From the NCBI GenBank assembly GCA_036555725.1, contig DATBKU010000068.1, positions 1 through 64,000 of the forward strand: a DNA stretch of 64,000 nt, written 5' to 3'. The notes under the pieces were generated by a model. It was not told the DNA's origin and ran no database searches. It saw nothing but the letters and a program-made list of their open reading frames with translations. Origin of the DNA: CALAED01 sp036555725 (lineage in GTDB: Bacteria > Actinomycetota > Actinomycetes > Streptosporangiales > Streptosporangiaceae). Below, in pieces: positions 35,101 to 42,473 of the stretch; within the stretch, counting starts at the first letter, position 1; the number at the start of each line of letters is the position of its first letter. The translations under genes were made by a program, and so were the position numbers.

Positions 35101-35888
35101 CGGAGCAGGCCCGCGGGCGGCTCGGCGCCCGGCCGGGCGAGATCGGCGAGGATGGCGTCGAAGAAGTCGAGGACCCCGGCGCGCCCCCGCCTGCGCAGCA
35201 CGAGCGCCGGGGCCAGCCGTACGCGCGGCGAGGCGCCCTGGTAACCGCCGTCCGCGAGCGCCGCCCAGTCCTCCCGGAACACCGCGGGCTCCTCGAAGGC
35301 AAGGCCGCACCATTTGCGCAGCACGTCGGCGACCGAGGCCCGCAGGCCGAACCCCTGCCCGGCCTTGACCGCGTCGCCCACCCATTCCGTCCTGGTCTTG
35401 TCGAAGCCCGGCTGGGTGCTGAGCAGGTCGGCGTCGCGCAGCGTGGTCTCGTTGCCGAGCACGACATCGACCCGATCGGTCTTGGAATCGACGACCACGT
35501 GCGCGGGTGTGGTGAGGAGATGATCCCGTACGCGCGCGCTCCCGGACCGCCAGCTCAGCAGTCCGGTGGCCAGGACGAGCTCGGTCTCGTCGTCGAACTG
35601 CTCGCTGAGGGCACGCAGCACGCGGTACCACCGGCGCAGGATGAGCCAGCTGTCGAACTCCTCGCCCAGCGGGGCGGGTGGGGAGAGCGCGATCGGCGGC
35701 ATGCTGAACAGCACGTGGCCGGGACCGGCGTCTGCCTGAACGTGGACCTCACCCGGCAACTCGGCCAGCCAGTGGACCTGCTCATGTTGTTCGATGTCAT
35801 GCACGCGGCCCCGCCGGGCGGCGACAGCCCCACGGACCGAGCCCACCAAGCGGGCCGCGGCCGCGACACGCTCGTCCAGCGCGGCCAC
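32112..35888 (-). CDS. Large SF1-helicase-like protein without a P-loop, with proline-rich linker
   Basis: 1258 residues, one unbroken frame. The N-terminal 300 residues (SWLILRRWYRVLRALSEQF, then VLRKWCGLAFEE) resemble the accessory region of large Upf1-like SF1 helicases (AAA_11/AAA_12 type). Where the P-loop should fall (residue ~300) the sequence reads LPVEGRLTTRSLANLGAALL: the flanking strand and helix are kept but GPPGTGKT is missing. A Walker-B-like FDVVIVDEAD follows at ~891, with LWLAPRVIAIGFPDP in place of the usual GDxxQ motif. The remaining C-terminal helicase motifs are absent and are replaced by a Pro/Ala-rich stretch (~950-1190) and a small helical domain (KRAELVEIVARVAADGV). 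It looks like a repurposed, ATPase-dead relative. It stands alone; the downstream neighbour is the pterin-VOC fusion. Confidence 0.7.
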   Translation of the reverse strand: MAALDERVAAAARLVGSVRGAVAARRGRVHDIEQHEQVHWLAELPGEVHVQADAGPGHVLFSMPPIALSPPAPLGEEFDSWLILRRWYRVLRALSEQFDDETELVLATGLLSWRSGSARVRDHLLTTPAHVVVDSKTDRVDVVLGNETTLRDADLLSTQPGFDKTRTEWVGDAVKAGQGFGLRASVADVLRKWCGLAFEEPAVFREDWAALADGGYQGASPRVRLAPALVLRRRGRAGVLDFFDAILADLARPGAEPPAGLLRLVEKTAPAARPVRDPLFPLPTESEERQILAGLRDALPVEGRLTTRSLANLGAALLAEGHRVLFVTPRNVRDALPAEIGELFGALPARSLDPARHKRVEAVLSGQVVAARRALASLRENAATSTTYDMAPGYQGTVAEISARVAERADECSWLPAGLPGTPPIDEAAARELFALLAGQTRERRARTGQRLPDPSDLPAVAEVGELVGADRTAQDRQRRAETDLSRRLWGCELAVRAGMSRCAIAIRRALRELGPTATEWDTGDWAVRALADGLARRNVAAWDRVAANAGLVAEADRAVRAVGFQNVRLPHELTPELLAAARRLRSFMVGGGRLKRGPMKPEEQRRAEPLLNSALVDGEPPTTTVLLDVVIAEITGRMACRRLAECWSAVGVSFTGTSLGAVVDQIAAAYARLNHVRTALAAIGETVALLTDAGVPVTLSSGPELLAYLSALDSLRFAAEAVRADAELGELRDRLARLAGSDNRLPPELTAAIAALDARDADAYARCIAALNDAHREQREQARCDELLSRLPEAVGSLLAAAATGPDSAGWPARLATWDEAWAWSAASAFLASVDLEESEELVEAAARERAAVAELIAARARRLSGGTPVSAVLLDQVTSMVEPIRNAFDVVIVDEADATDVSALYLLWLAPRVIAIGFPDPAAGPSPLRGSLFDVLAARCGPVLRLTSDQSPAVAPPPVRPAAPRPRPAPAADQAPATPPAASRPPRPARVTPPTPPARPAAVPPPAGAPPPAPARPGPPPAPPAPAHSAPRSTPAAPAAQAPAPAPGAPAPPDATPVTPGGAPAARPPASPPAGPAPALPKRKSFRPPPSEPVFQTPPPPGYRPPVAPPPPPHRPPPPRAAPPPSPRAAPPPAPPPAPPPASSPSPPPPSPPPPRPVATPEPPAPAESYEPAEPAPIEPVEPEPAESDQRSIATYKRAELVEIVARVAADGVPRDDDELAEAARALLDCPPDEELLVGARLHFAVSAFREQQSSS
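32320..33035. repeat. Proline-rich low-complexity coding segment
   Basis: About 240 codons of the helicase-like protein are dominated by Pro, Ala, Arg and Ser (e.g. PPPPHRPPPPRAAPPP), with short direct repeats such as GGTGGGGCCGGTGGTGGGGC near 32460-32495 on the plus strand. It codes a presumably disordered linker between the helicase-like core and the C-terminal domain. Confidence 0.7.
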
Positions 35889-36049
35889 CTCCCCTCGCCC
35901 AGACCGAACACGAGTCTGCTGCCGTGATCAAGGTCCCGGGAGCGTGACAGGTCAATCCAGAATCCAGGAGTCAAAACTTTACCCGCGCACGAGGCACACG
36001 GGACTTACGCGACCGCAACAGGTCGGCATCAGCCCGGGCCGGCGACCGA

Positions 36050-36673
36050 TCACATTCCAGCGGTGATGAGGACCTCGAGAGTGCGGGGACCGTGCACTCC
36101 CTCCACCCGGTCGAGCTCGATGTCGCTGGTGGCCGACGGCCCGCTGATCCAGGTCAGCGGACGGGCCGGCGTCAGCCGGGTCAGCGCCTCGGCGACGGTG
36201 TGCACGATCTGGTCGTCATGGATGACGCACACGTGGTGGTCGGGCACCAGAGTCAGCGCCCGCCGTCCCTGGTCGGCGCCCGCGTTGAGGATGATCGTGC
36301 CCGTCTCGGCGATCGCCACCGCGCAGCCGGTGACGACGATGTCGACCGCGTCCAGGTCGTACGAGCTCAGCTCCGGTTCGTCGCGTACGACGTCGGCACC
36401 GGCGAGCCAGTCGTCCGGCACGCCGGCGGGCGCCGCCACCCGGCGGCCGCGCACCGAGCCGGCGACCTCGCCGGCCAGCGACTCGGCCGGCACCACCCGG
36501 ACCTGGGCCCGATAGTCGACGAGCCGGTCGACGAGCGTCTCGACGCGGTCGAAGTCGCGGGTGACCTCGTACGCCCTGGGCACCTCGAACTCGTCAGGGG
36601 CCTCGCCGACATCGGCGAGCGCCGCCCGCACCCGGCCGAGAATGCGCTCTCGCGAACCCATCGGCGCGCTCAT
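36050..36673 (-). CDS. lutC: LutC-type lactate utilisation protein (LUD domain)
   Basis: 207 residues of the LUD/YkgG fold: GCAVAIAETGTIILNAGADQG, then LVPDHHVCVIHDDQIV and WISGPSATSDIE, the conserved family blocks. LutC works with LutA and LutB as the non-flavin L-lactate oxidation complex that feeds electrons to the respiratory chain. ATG 36673 overlaps the lutB stop by four bases (ATGA), which fixes the start over an upstream in-frame ATG at 36688. It is the last gene of the ten-gene sugar-acid operon and ends before a 161-bp gap. Confidence 0.93.
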   Translation of the reverse strand: MSAPMGSRERILGRVRAALADVGEAPDEFEVPRAYEVTRDFDRVETLVDRLVDYRAQVRVVPAESLAGEVAGSVRGRRVAAPAGVPDDWLAGADVVRDEPELSSYDLDAVDIVVTGCAVAIAETGTIILNAGADQGRRALTLVPDHHVCVIHDDQIVHTVAEALTRLTPARPLTWISGPSATSDIELDRVEGVHGPRTLEVLITAGM

Positions 36674-38070
36674 CGGTTCGCCCTCCACCAGTCGCGGAAC
36701 GATTGCTTCGGCGGCGCCGGCACCTCACGGGTGTCCGACCATGCCGACAAGGGACGCGGCAGGCGGCGCGGCGTCAGCCGGCGGAACCGGCCGGCCGCGC
36801 GCTGTACGGTCCGCAGCCGTGGCGGGGAGCCGAGCACCCAGCCGGCGGCTCGCATCGCGGCCCGCTCGGCGGCGTGCCCGCCACCCGACGCGACCTTGGC
36901 GCGCAGGTGCAGCAGCACCTCCGGGATGTTGATCGCGACCGGGCAGACCTCGTAGCAGGCCCCGCACAGCGTCGAGGCGTACGGCAGGGACGCGTCGATC
37001 TTGGACCCGGTGCCGCGCAGCTGCGGGGTGAGGATCGCGCCGATCGGCCCCGGATAGACCGAGCCGTACGCGTGCCCGCCGGCTCGTTCGTACACGGGGC
37101 ACACGTTGAGGCAGGCCGAGCAGCGGATGCAGCGCAGCGCCTGCCGGCCGACCTGGTCGGCCAGCACGTCGGTGCGCCCGTTGTCGAGCAGCACCAGGTG
37201 GAAGGTCTGCCCCTCGACCGCGCCCGTCCACATGGAGGTGTACGGGTTCATCCGCTCCCCCGTCGACGACCGCGGCAGCAGCTGCATGAAGACCTCGAGG
37301 TCGCGCCAGGTCGGGACCAGCTTCTCGATGCCAACGACGGAGATCAGGGTCTCCGGCAGAGACAGGCACATCCGGCCGTTGCCCTCCGACTCCAGCACCA
37401 CCAGCGTGCCGGTCTCGGCGACGGCGAAGTTGGCGCCCGAGATGCCGACCTTCGCCTTCAGGAACCGCTCGCGCAGGTGCAGGCGGGCCGCCTCGGCCAG
37501 CGCCCGCGGCTCGTCGGTCAGCTCGGCGGGCGCGGGCCGGCCCCACTGGGCCATCTTCGACAGGAAGATCTCGCGGATCTCGGCCCGGTTGCGGTGGATC
37601 GCCGGCACCAGGATGTGCGACGGCCAGTCGTCGCCGAGCTGCACGATGAGCTCGGCCAGGTCGGTCTCGTACGCCCGGATGCCGGCCCGCTCCAGGGCCT
37701 CGTTGAGCTCGATCTCCTGGGTGGCGATCGACTTGACCTTGACGACCTCGCTCTCGCCGGTGGCCCGGACCAGCTCGGTGACGATGCGGTTGGCCTCGTC
37801 GGCGTCGGCGGCCCAGTGCACCTGCCCGCCCGCCGCCGTGACCGACGCTTCCAGCTGCTCCAGGTAGTGATCGAGGTGCCGGAGCGTACGGTCCTTGATC
37901 GCCTTACCGGCGGCCCGCAGCTCGGCCCAGTCCGGCAGCTCGCCCACGACGTTGGCGCGCTTGGCCCGGATGGTGTGCGTGGCCTTGCGCAGGTTGTGCC
38001 GCAGCTGGGCGTCCCCCACCGCGTCGGCCGACGTCTTGCTGAAGGCGGGCATCCCAACAAAGGTCGTCAT
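36670..38070 (-). CDS. lutB: LutB-type iron-sulfur lactate oxidation protein
   Basis: 466 residues with an N-terminal LUD domain (GISGANFAVAETGTLVVLES) and a C-terminal dicluster ferredoxin region with CIRCSACLNVCPVYERAGG and LCGACYEVCPVAINIPEVL, two 4Fe-4S motifs (CxxCxxCxxxCP and CxxCxxxCP). With LutA and LutC it oxidises L-lactate to pyruvate. Length and motif order match LutB. It overlaps lutA by four bases and lutC by four. In this operon the upstream genes produce L-lactate, which explains the fusion of functions in one transcript. Confidence 0.95.
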   Translation of the reverse strand: MTTFVGMPAFSKTSADAVGDAQLRHNLRKATHTIRAKRANVVGELPDWAELRAAGKAIKDRTLRHLDHYLEQLEASVTAAGGQVHWAADADEANRIVTELVRATGESEVVKVKSIATQEIELNEALERAGIRAYETDLAELIVQLGDDWPSHILVPAIHRNRAEIREIFLSKMAQWGRPAPAELTDEPRALAEAARLHLRERFLKAKVGISGANFAVAETGTLVVLESEGNGRMCLSLPETLISVVGIEKLVPTWRDLEVFMQLLPRSSTGERMNPYTSMWTGAVEGQTFHLVLLDNGRTDVLADQVGRQALRCIRCSACLNVCPVYERAGGHAYGSVYPGPIGAILTPQLRGTGSKIDASLPYASTLCGACYEVCPVAINIPEVLLHLRAKVASGGGHAAERAAMRAAGWVLGSPPRLRTVQRAAGRFRRLTPRRLPRPLSAWSDTREVPAPPKQSFRDWWRANR

Positions 38071-38768
38071 GCCGGTCCCTCCTCGGTCGAGGCGAGGATC
38101 TCGGCGAGGTGCAGCACGCGGACGCCCGTACGCTGCCGCGCCAGCGCCCCGCCGATGTGCATCAGGCAGGAGTTGTCGGCTGCGCACAGCACCTCGGCGC
38201 CGGTGCCGGTGACGTTGCGCACCTTGTCGGCGCACATCGCCGCCGAGACCGCCGGGTTCTTCAGTGAGAACGTGCCGCCGAACCCGCAGCACTCCTCGGC
38301 CGCCGGCAGCTCGGCCAGGTCGAGCCCGCGCACCTTCGACAACAGCCGCATCGGGCGGTCGCCGAGCCGCAGCGACCGCAGCGAGTGGCAGGTCGGGTGG
38401 TAGGTCACCCGGTGCGGGAAGTACGCCCCGACGTCCTCGACCTTCAGCACGTCGACGAGAAACTCCGACAGTTCGTACGTCTTGGGCGGCTCGACCTCCA
38501 GGGTCGGGTACCACTCGCGGACCATCGCCGCGCACGACCCGGACGGCACCACCACCGCCTCGTACGACGCGAAGGTCTCGGCGGTGCGCCGCGCCAGCCG
38601 GCGCGCCTCCTCGCGATAGCCGGTGTTGAAGTGCATCTGCCCGCAGCAGGTCTGGCCGAGCGGGAAGTCGACCGTGCAGCCGAGCCGCTCCAGCAGCCGG
38701 ACCACGGCCCGCCCGGTATCGGGGAAGAGCGTGTCGTTGACGCAGGTGACGAACAGACCGACGCGCAC
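38067..38768 (-). CDS. lutA: LutA-type Fe-S oxidoreductase subunit
   Basis: 233 residues with two CCG domains (cysteine-rich, heterodisulfide-reductase-like): FPLGQTCCGQMHFNTG and EECCGFGGTFSLKNP, plus VVPSGSCAAMVREWYP and TYHPTCHSLRSL. These bind Fe-S clusters in lactate and glycolate oxidation complexes. GTG 38768 has AGGAGGG upstream. It lies 25 nt after the aldo/keto reductase gene and heads the lutABC segment of the operon. Confidence 0.95.
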   Translation of the reverse strand: MRVGLFVTCVNDTLFPDTGRAVVRLLERLGCTVDFPLGQTCCGQMHFNTGYREEARRLARRTAETFASYEAVVVPSGSCAAMVREWYPTLEVEPPKTYELSEFLVDVLKVEDVGAYFPHRVTYHPTCHSLRSLRLGDRPMRLLSKVRGLDLAELPAAEECCGFGGTFSLKNPAVSAAMCADKVRNVTGTGAEVLCAADNSCLMHIGGALARQRTGVRVLHLAEILASTEEGPA

Positions 38769-38793
38769 GTGCCCTCCTAGCCGGGATCAGCGA

Positions 38794-39759
38794 TCAGGCA
38801 ATTGTTCCCCGCCGGGCCAGATCGGACCAGAGCGCGTCCGGTACGGAGTGGCCGAACATCGCCACGTTGTCGTCGACCTCCGCCGGCGTACGGCAGCCGA
38901 CGAGCACGCTCGCGACGACGGGATGCCGCAGCGGGAACTGCAGAGCGGCCGCCCGCAACGGCACGTCGTAGGCCGCACAGGTGTCGCGCAGCTCCAGGGC
39001 CCGGGCGAGCCGCAGCTCCGACGCGGGGGCGTAGTTGTAGGTCGAGCCCGGTCGCGGGTCGGCGAGCAGCCCCGAGTTGTAGACGCCGCCGATCACCACG
39101 GACACGCTCCGCCGTTCGCACGCGGGCAGCAGGTCACGCTCGGCCGACCGGTCGAGCAGCGTGTACCGGCCCGCGCACAGCACCACGTCGAGGTCGAGCC
39201 GCTCGACGAACCGCGTGAGCATGGCGGTCTGGTTCATGCCGGCGCCGATCGCCCTGACCACGCCCTCGTCGCGCAGCTCGGCCAGCGCTGGGAAGCCGGT
39301 CGCGTAGACCTCGTCCTCGTGCGCGTCCGGGTCGTGCATGAGCAGGATGTCGACGCGGTCCAGGCCGAGCCGCTCCAGCGACTCGGCCAGCGACCGGCGC
39401 ACGCCGTCGCGGCTCCAGTCCCAGCGGCGCCGGTACGGCGGCTCATCGGCGAACCCCTCCGGGTCCGGCGGCTCCCCGGCGCCACGGGGCACGACGAGCC
39501 GGCCGACCTTGGTGGACACGACGAACGACCCGCGCGGCACGCCCGCCAGCGCCCGGCCCATCCGCTCCTCGCCGCGGCCTACCGCGTAGTGCGGCGCGGT
39601 GTCGGCGTAACCGATGCCGTGTTCGAGCCCCCGCCGTACCGTGGCCTGCGCGTCGTCGTCGGACACCGGCTCGTAGAGGCCGGCCAGCGCCGCGCCGCCG
39701 AGCGCCAGGGTGGTGACCTCGACGTCGCTGTGTCCGAGCTTGTTCTTCTCGACGTTAAT
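38794..39759 (-). CDS. Aldo/keto reductase, probable L-fucose (aldose 1-) dehydrogenase; unusual start
   Basis: The AKR tetrad is complete: Asp and Tyr in YADTAPHYAVG, Lys in VVSTKVG and His in ILLMHDPD. Relatives in sugar clusters oxidise L-fucose or D-arabinose at C1 to the lactone. The first canonical start is GTG 39666 (290 residues), but it would delete the first barrel strand. In-frame codons upstream read KLGHSDVEVTTLALGGAALA, the usual AKR opening, and run back to a stop with no ATG, GTG or TTG. ATT at 39759 overlaps the permease stop (ATTAA) with an AGG six bases before it, so a rare AUU start is my preferred reading, giving 321 residues. Gene neighbours are the ABC permease and lutA. 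Confidence 0.75.
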   Translation of the reverse strand: MNVEKNKLGHSDVEVTTLALGGAALAGLYEPVSDDDAQATVRRGLEHGIGYADTAPHYAVGRGEERMGRALAGVPRGSFVVSTKVGRLVVPRGAGEPPDPEGFADEPPYRRRWDWSRDGVRRSLAESLERLGLDRVDILLMHDPDAHEDEVYATGFPALAELRDEGVVRAIGAGMNQTAMLTRFVERLDLDVVLCAGRYTLLDRSAERDLLPACERRSVSVVIGGVYNSGLLADPRPGSTYNYAPASELRLARALELRDTCAAYDVPLRAAALQFPLRHPVVASVLVGCRTPAEVDDNVAMFGHSVPDALWSDLARRGTIA

Positions 39760-40768
39760 TTTGGGCCTGTCCCGAGGTGATCCGACTGATGATCAGGGCT
39801 ACCAGGATGATCGCACCGTTGAGCGCGCCGATCCATTGCGCGGGGACACCGGCCAGCGTCAGCACGTTCTGGATGAGGTAGAGCAGCAGAATGCCGGTGA
39901 ACGCGCCGAAGATCGTGCCGCGGCCGCCGCTCAGCGAGACGCCGCCGATGACCGCCGCCGCGAACACCGTGAAGATCGCGCCGCTGCCCTGGGAGGCCGC
40001 CACCGACGCCAGCCGCCCGGTGAGCAGCAGCCCGCCAAGCGCGGCGAGCAGGCCGGCGACGACGAGGGTGGTGAACAGCACCCGGTTGACCCGGATGCCC
40101 GCGGCCCGCGCGGCGTCGGCGTTGCCGCCGATGGCGTACAGCGACCGGCCGAACTTCGTATAGCCGGCGACCACAATCGCCACCGCGTACAGGATCAGGC
40201 AGATCCAGATCGACGCGGGCAGGCCCAGCCACACCGCGTTGCCCAGGTAGATCATCGACGACGGCAGGTTGAAGAACGTCTTGCCGCCGCTGATCCCGGT
40301 CAGCAGGCCGCGCAGCACGATCAGCATGCCGAGCGTCACGATGAACCCGTTGAGCTGGAACCGTACGATCAGCAGGCCGTTGACCACGCCGATGACCAGG
40401 CCGACCGCCAGCGTGAGCGGCACCGCCCAGCCGCCGGACAGCCAGCCGAGTCCGTGCGCGACGCCCGGCGCGAGCACCAGCCACGCGGCGACGCCGGGGG
40501 CCAGCCCGAACGTCGACTCCAGCGACAGGTCCATCCGGCCGCACAGCAGCACCAGCGCCTCGGCCAGCACCAGCAGCGAGATCTCCGACTGCTGCTGCAG
40601 CACGTTCTGCAGGTTGGTCCAGCTCAGGAAGGCCGGGCTGACGATCCAGCCGACGACCATCATGCCCAGGATCGCCGGCACCAGCGCGAGGTCGCGCAGC
40701 CGGGCGATGCGCAGCCCGCCGGCCCGGCGGACGACCGCCGGAGCGGTGGGACGCACCTCAGTATTCAC
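39755..40768 (-). CDS. Sugar ABC transporter permease (CUT2/BPD_transp_2)
   Basis: 337 residues with about ten hydrophobic segments. The family block GGVSLSGGRGTIFGAFTGILLL and the run ALVLLCGRMDLSLES are typical of RbsC-like permeases. With the two-domain ATPase and the lipoprotein upstream it forms an importer for a monosaccharide, here most likely L-fucose. GTG 40768 has AGGAGGGAG upstream; ORF extensions to 40891 run through the ATPase 3' end. The stop overlaps the candidate AUU start of the next gene. Confidence 0.92.
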   Translation of the reverse strand: MNTEVRPTAPAVVRRAGGLRIARLRDLALVPAILGMMVVGWIVSPAFLSWTNLQNVLQQQSEISLLVLAEALVLLCGRMDLSLESTFGLAPGVAAWLVLAPGVAHGLGWLSGGWAVPLTLAVGLVIGVVNGLLIVRFQLNGFIVTLGMLIVLRGLLTGISGGKTFFNLPSSMIYLGNAVWLGLPASIWICLILYAVAIVVAGYTKFGRSLYAIGGNADAARAAGIRVNRVLFTTLVVAGLLAALGGLLLTGRLASVAASQGSGAIFTVFAAAVIGGVSLSGGRGTIFGAFTGILLLYLIQNVLTLAGVPAQWIGALNGAIILVALIISRITSGQAQN

Positions 40769-40847
40769 GCGGGCTCCCTCCTCGCCTGGCGGCTCGTCGG
40801 CGCGTGAGCGGATTCGCAGCATTGAATGTGTTCCCGCGCAAGCTCGC

Positions 40848-42392
40848 TCACTCTGAAATCCCTTCCATGGCCGCGATGAGGTCGTGGTCACGCCAGCCGC
40901 TCGGACGTTCCTCCGCGACCGATCCCTTGAACATGACGACGACGCGATCGCACTGGCGCAGGTCGTCGAGGTCGTCGGAGACGATCAGCACGCCGGCGCC
41001 GCGGCGGGCGGCGTCCTCGGCGGCGGCCAGCAACGTCTCCTTGGCCTTCACGTCGACCCCGGCCGTGGGCTGCAGCAGGACGAGCGCCGTTGGCTCGCCG
41101 GCCAGCGCGCGGGCCATGACGACCTTCTGCTGGTTGCCGCCGGACAGCGCGGACACCGGCTGCTCCGGCCCGGACGCCTTGATGGTCAGGTCGTCGATCG
41201 CCTGCGCGCCCACCGCCGCCCGTCGCCGCGGGCCGATGAAGCCGTAGCGGCCCAGCCGATCGGGGATCGTCATGGTGACGTTCTCCGCGATCGACAGGGC
41301 CGGGACAAGGCCCTGGCGGTGCCGGTCCTGCGGCACGAACCCGACGCCGGCGGCGAGCGCGGCGGGCACGCTGCCCGGTCGGGGCCGGTTGCCCGCGATC
41401 TCGACCGTGCCGGTGATCGGACGGCGCAGCCCGACCACCGACTCGGCGACCGCCATCTTGCCCGAGCCGCCCGCCCCGGCGAGCCCGACGATCTCGCCGC
41501 GCCGTACCTCGAACGACACGTCGTGGTAGAGCCCGGGCAGGCCGAGCTCGCTGACCTGCAGCGCCGGTACGGCGGTGTCCTGTGGAGCCGTACGGTCGGA
41601 GGACGCGGTGATCAGGCCGGTCGCCTCGCCTGTCATCGCCGCGACGAGGTCGGTCTCGCTCAGCTCGGTCACCGGGGCGGTGACGACGTGCCGGGCGTCG
41701 CGCAGCACCGTGACCGTGTCGCAGACCTCGTACACCTCCTCCAGGTGATGGCTGATGAACAGGAACGTGACGCCCTGGTCGCGCAGCACCCGCATGCGCT
41801 CGAAGAGCCGCTCGATCGCCTGGCCGTCGAGCTGGGCGGTCGGCTCGTCGAGGATGATGAACCGCGACCCGTGCGACAGCGCCCGGGCGATCTCGACCAG
41901 CTGCCGCTGCTCGACCGTCAGCTTCTCGGCCGGCTGCTCGACGTCGACGTCGACATCCCATCCCTGCAGCAGCTCGCGCGCCCGTCGCCGTACGGAGGTC
42001 CACGCGATGAGGCCGCGCCGGCTGTCCTGACGATTGAGGAAGACGTTCTCGGCCACCGACAACGAGGGGATGACGGTCGACTTCTGGTAGACGCAGGCGA
42101 CCCGGCGCCGCCAGGCCTCCCGGTCCGAGATCGGCGGGGCCGGGTCGTCGCCGAAGGTCACCTCGCCGTCGTCCGGCGCCAGCAGCCCGGTCAGCAGTGA
42201 CACCAGCGTCGACTTGCCGGCGCCGTTGCGGCCCACCAGCGCGTGGATCTCCCCGGGCCGTACGGCCAGCGAGACATCGTCGAGTGCCACGGTCACGCCG
42301 AACCGCTTCGTGACCCCATGGGCCGCCGCGACCGGCAAGGCCCTCGCACGGCCGCCGTCCCCGCCGGCCGCAGCGCCTGCGTCGGTACTCAA
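40848..42392 (-). CDS. Sugar ABC transporter ATP-binding protein, duplicated domain
   Basis: 514 residues with two ABC domains, as in RbsA/MglA. Domain 1: VGRNGAGKSTLVSLLTG (Walker A), LTVEQRQLVEIARAL, FIILDEPTAQLDG (Walker B). Domain 2: LAGAGGSGKMAVAES (Walker A-like) and SALSGGNQQKVVMARAL (signature), LVLLQPTAGVD. It powers import across the membrane. The start is TTG at 42392 (ACATTGAGTACC), with the sequence GAGCGGGAGAC upstream; an ATG is lacking. It is 81 nt after the binding-protein gene, a gap that contains a small hairpin. Confidence 0.93.
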   Translation of the reverse strand: MSTDAGAAAGGDGGRARALPVAAAHGVTKRFGVTVALDDVSLAVRPGEIHALVGRNGAGKSTLVSLLTGLLAPDDGEVTFGDDPAPPISDREAWRRRVACVYQKSTVIPSLSVAENVFLNRQDSRRGLIAWTSVRRRARELLQGWDVDVDVEQPAEKLTVEQRQLVEIARALSHGSRFIILDEPTAQLDGQAIERLFERMRVLRDQGVTFLFISHHLEEVYEVCDTVTVLRDARHVVTAPVTELSETDLVAAMTGEATGLITASSDRTAPQDTAVPALQVSELGLPGLYHDVSFEVRRGEIVGLAGAGGSGKMAVAESVVGLRRPITGTVEIAGNRPRPGSVPAALAAGVGFVPQDRHRQGLVPALSIAENVTMTIPDRLGRYGFIGPRRRAAVGAQAIDDLTIKASGPEQPVSALSGGNQQKVVMARALAGEPTALVLLQPTAGVDVKAKETLLAAAEDAARRGAGVLIVSDDLDDLRQCDRVVVMFKGSVAEERPSGWRDHDLIAAMEGISE

Positions 42393-42413
42393 TGTGTCTC
42401 CCGCTCAGCCTCG

Positions 42414-42431
42414 GCGCGCGTTGGCGCGCGC
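42414..42431. terminator. Small GC hairpin between binding-protein and ATPase genes
   Basis: GCGCGCG-TTGG-CGCGCGC forms a perfect 7-bp stem with a tetraloop in the 81-nt gap. This is the place where sugar ABC operons often carry an attenuating or mRNA-stabilising hairpin that raises the binding-protein yield. Confidence 0.45.
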
Positions 42432-42473
42432 TTCCCTCGTCAGTCCAGCACGCGCCGCGCGCCGGTGGCTCGC

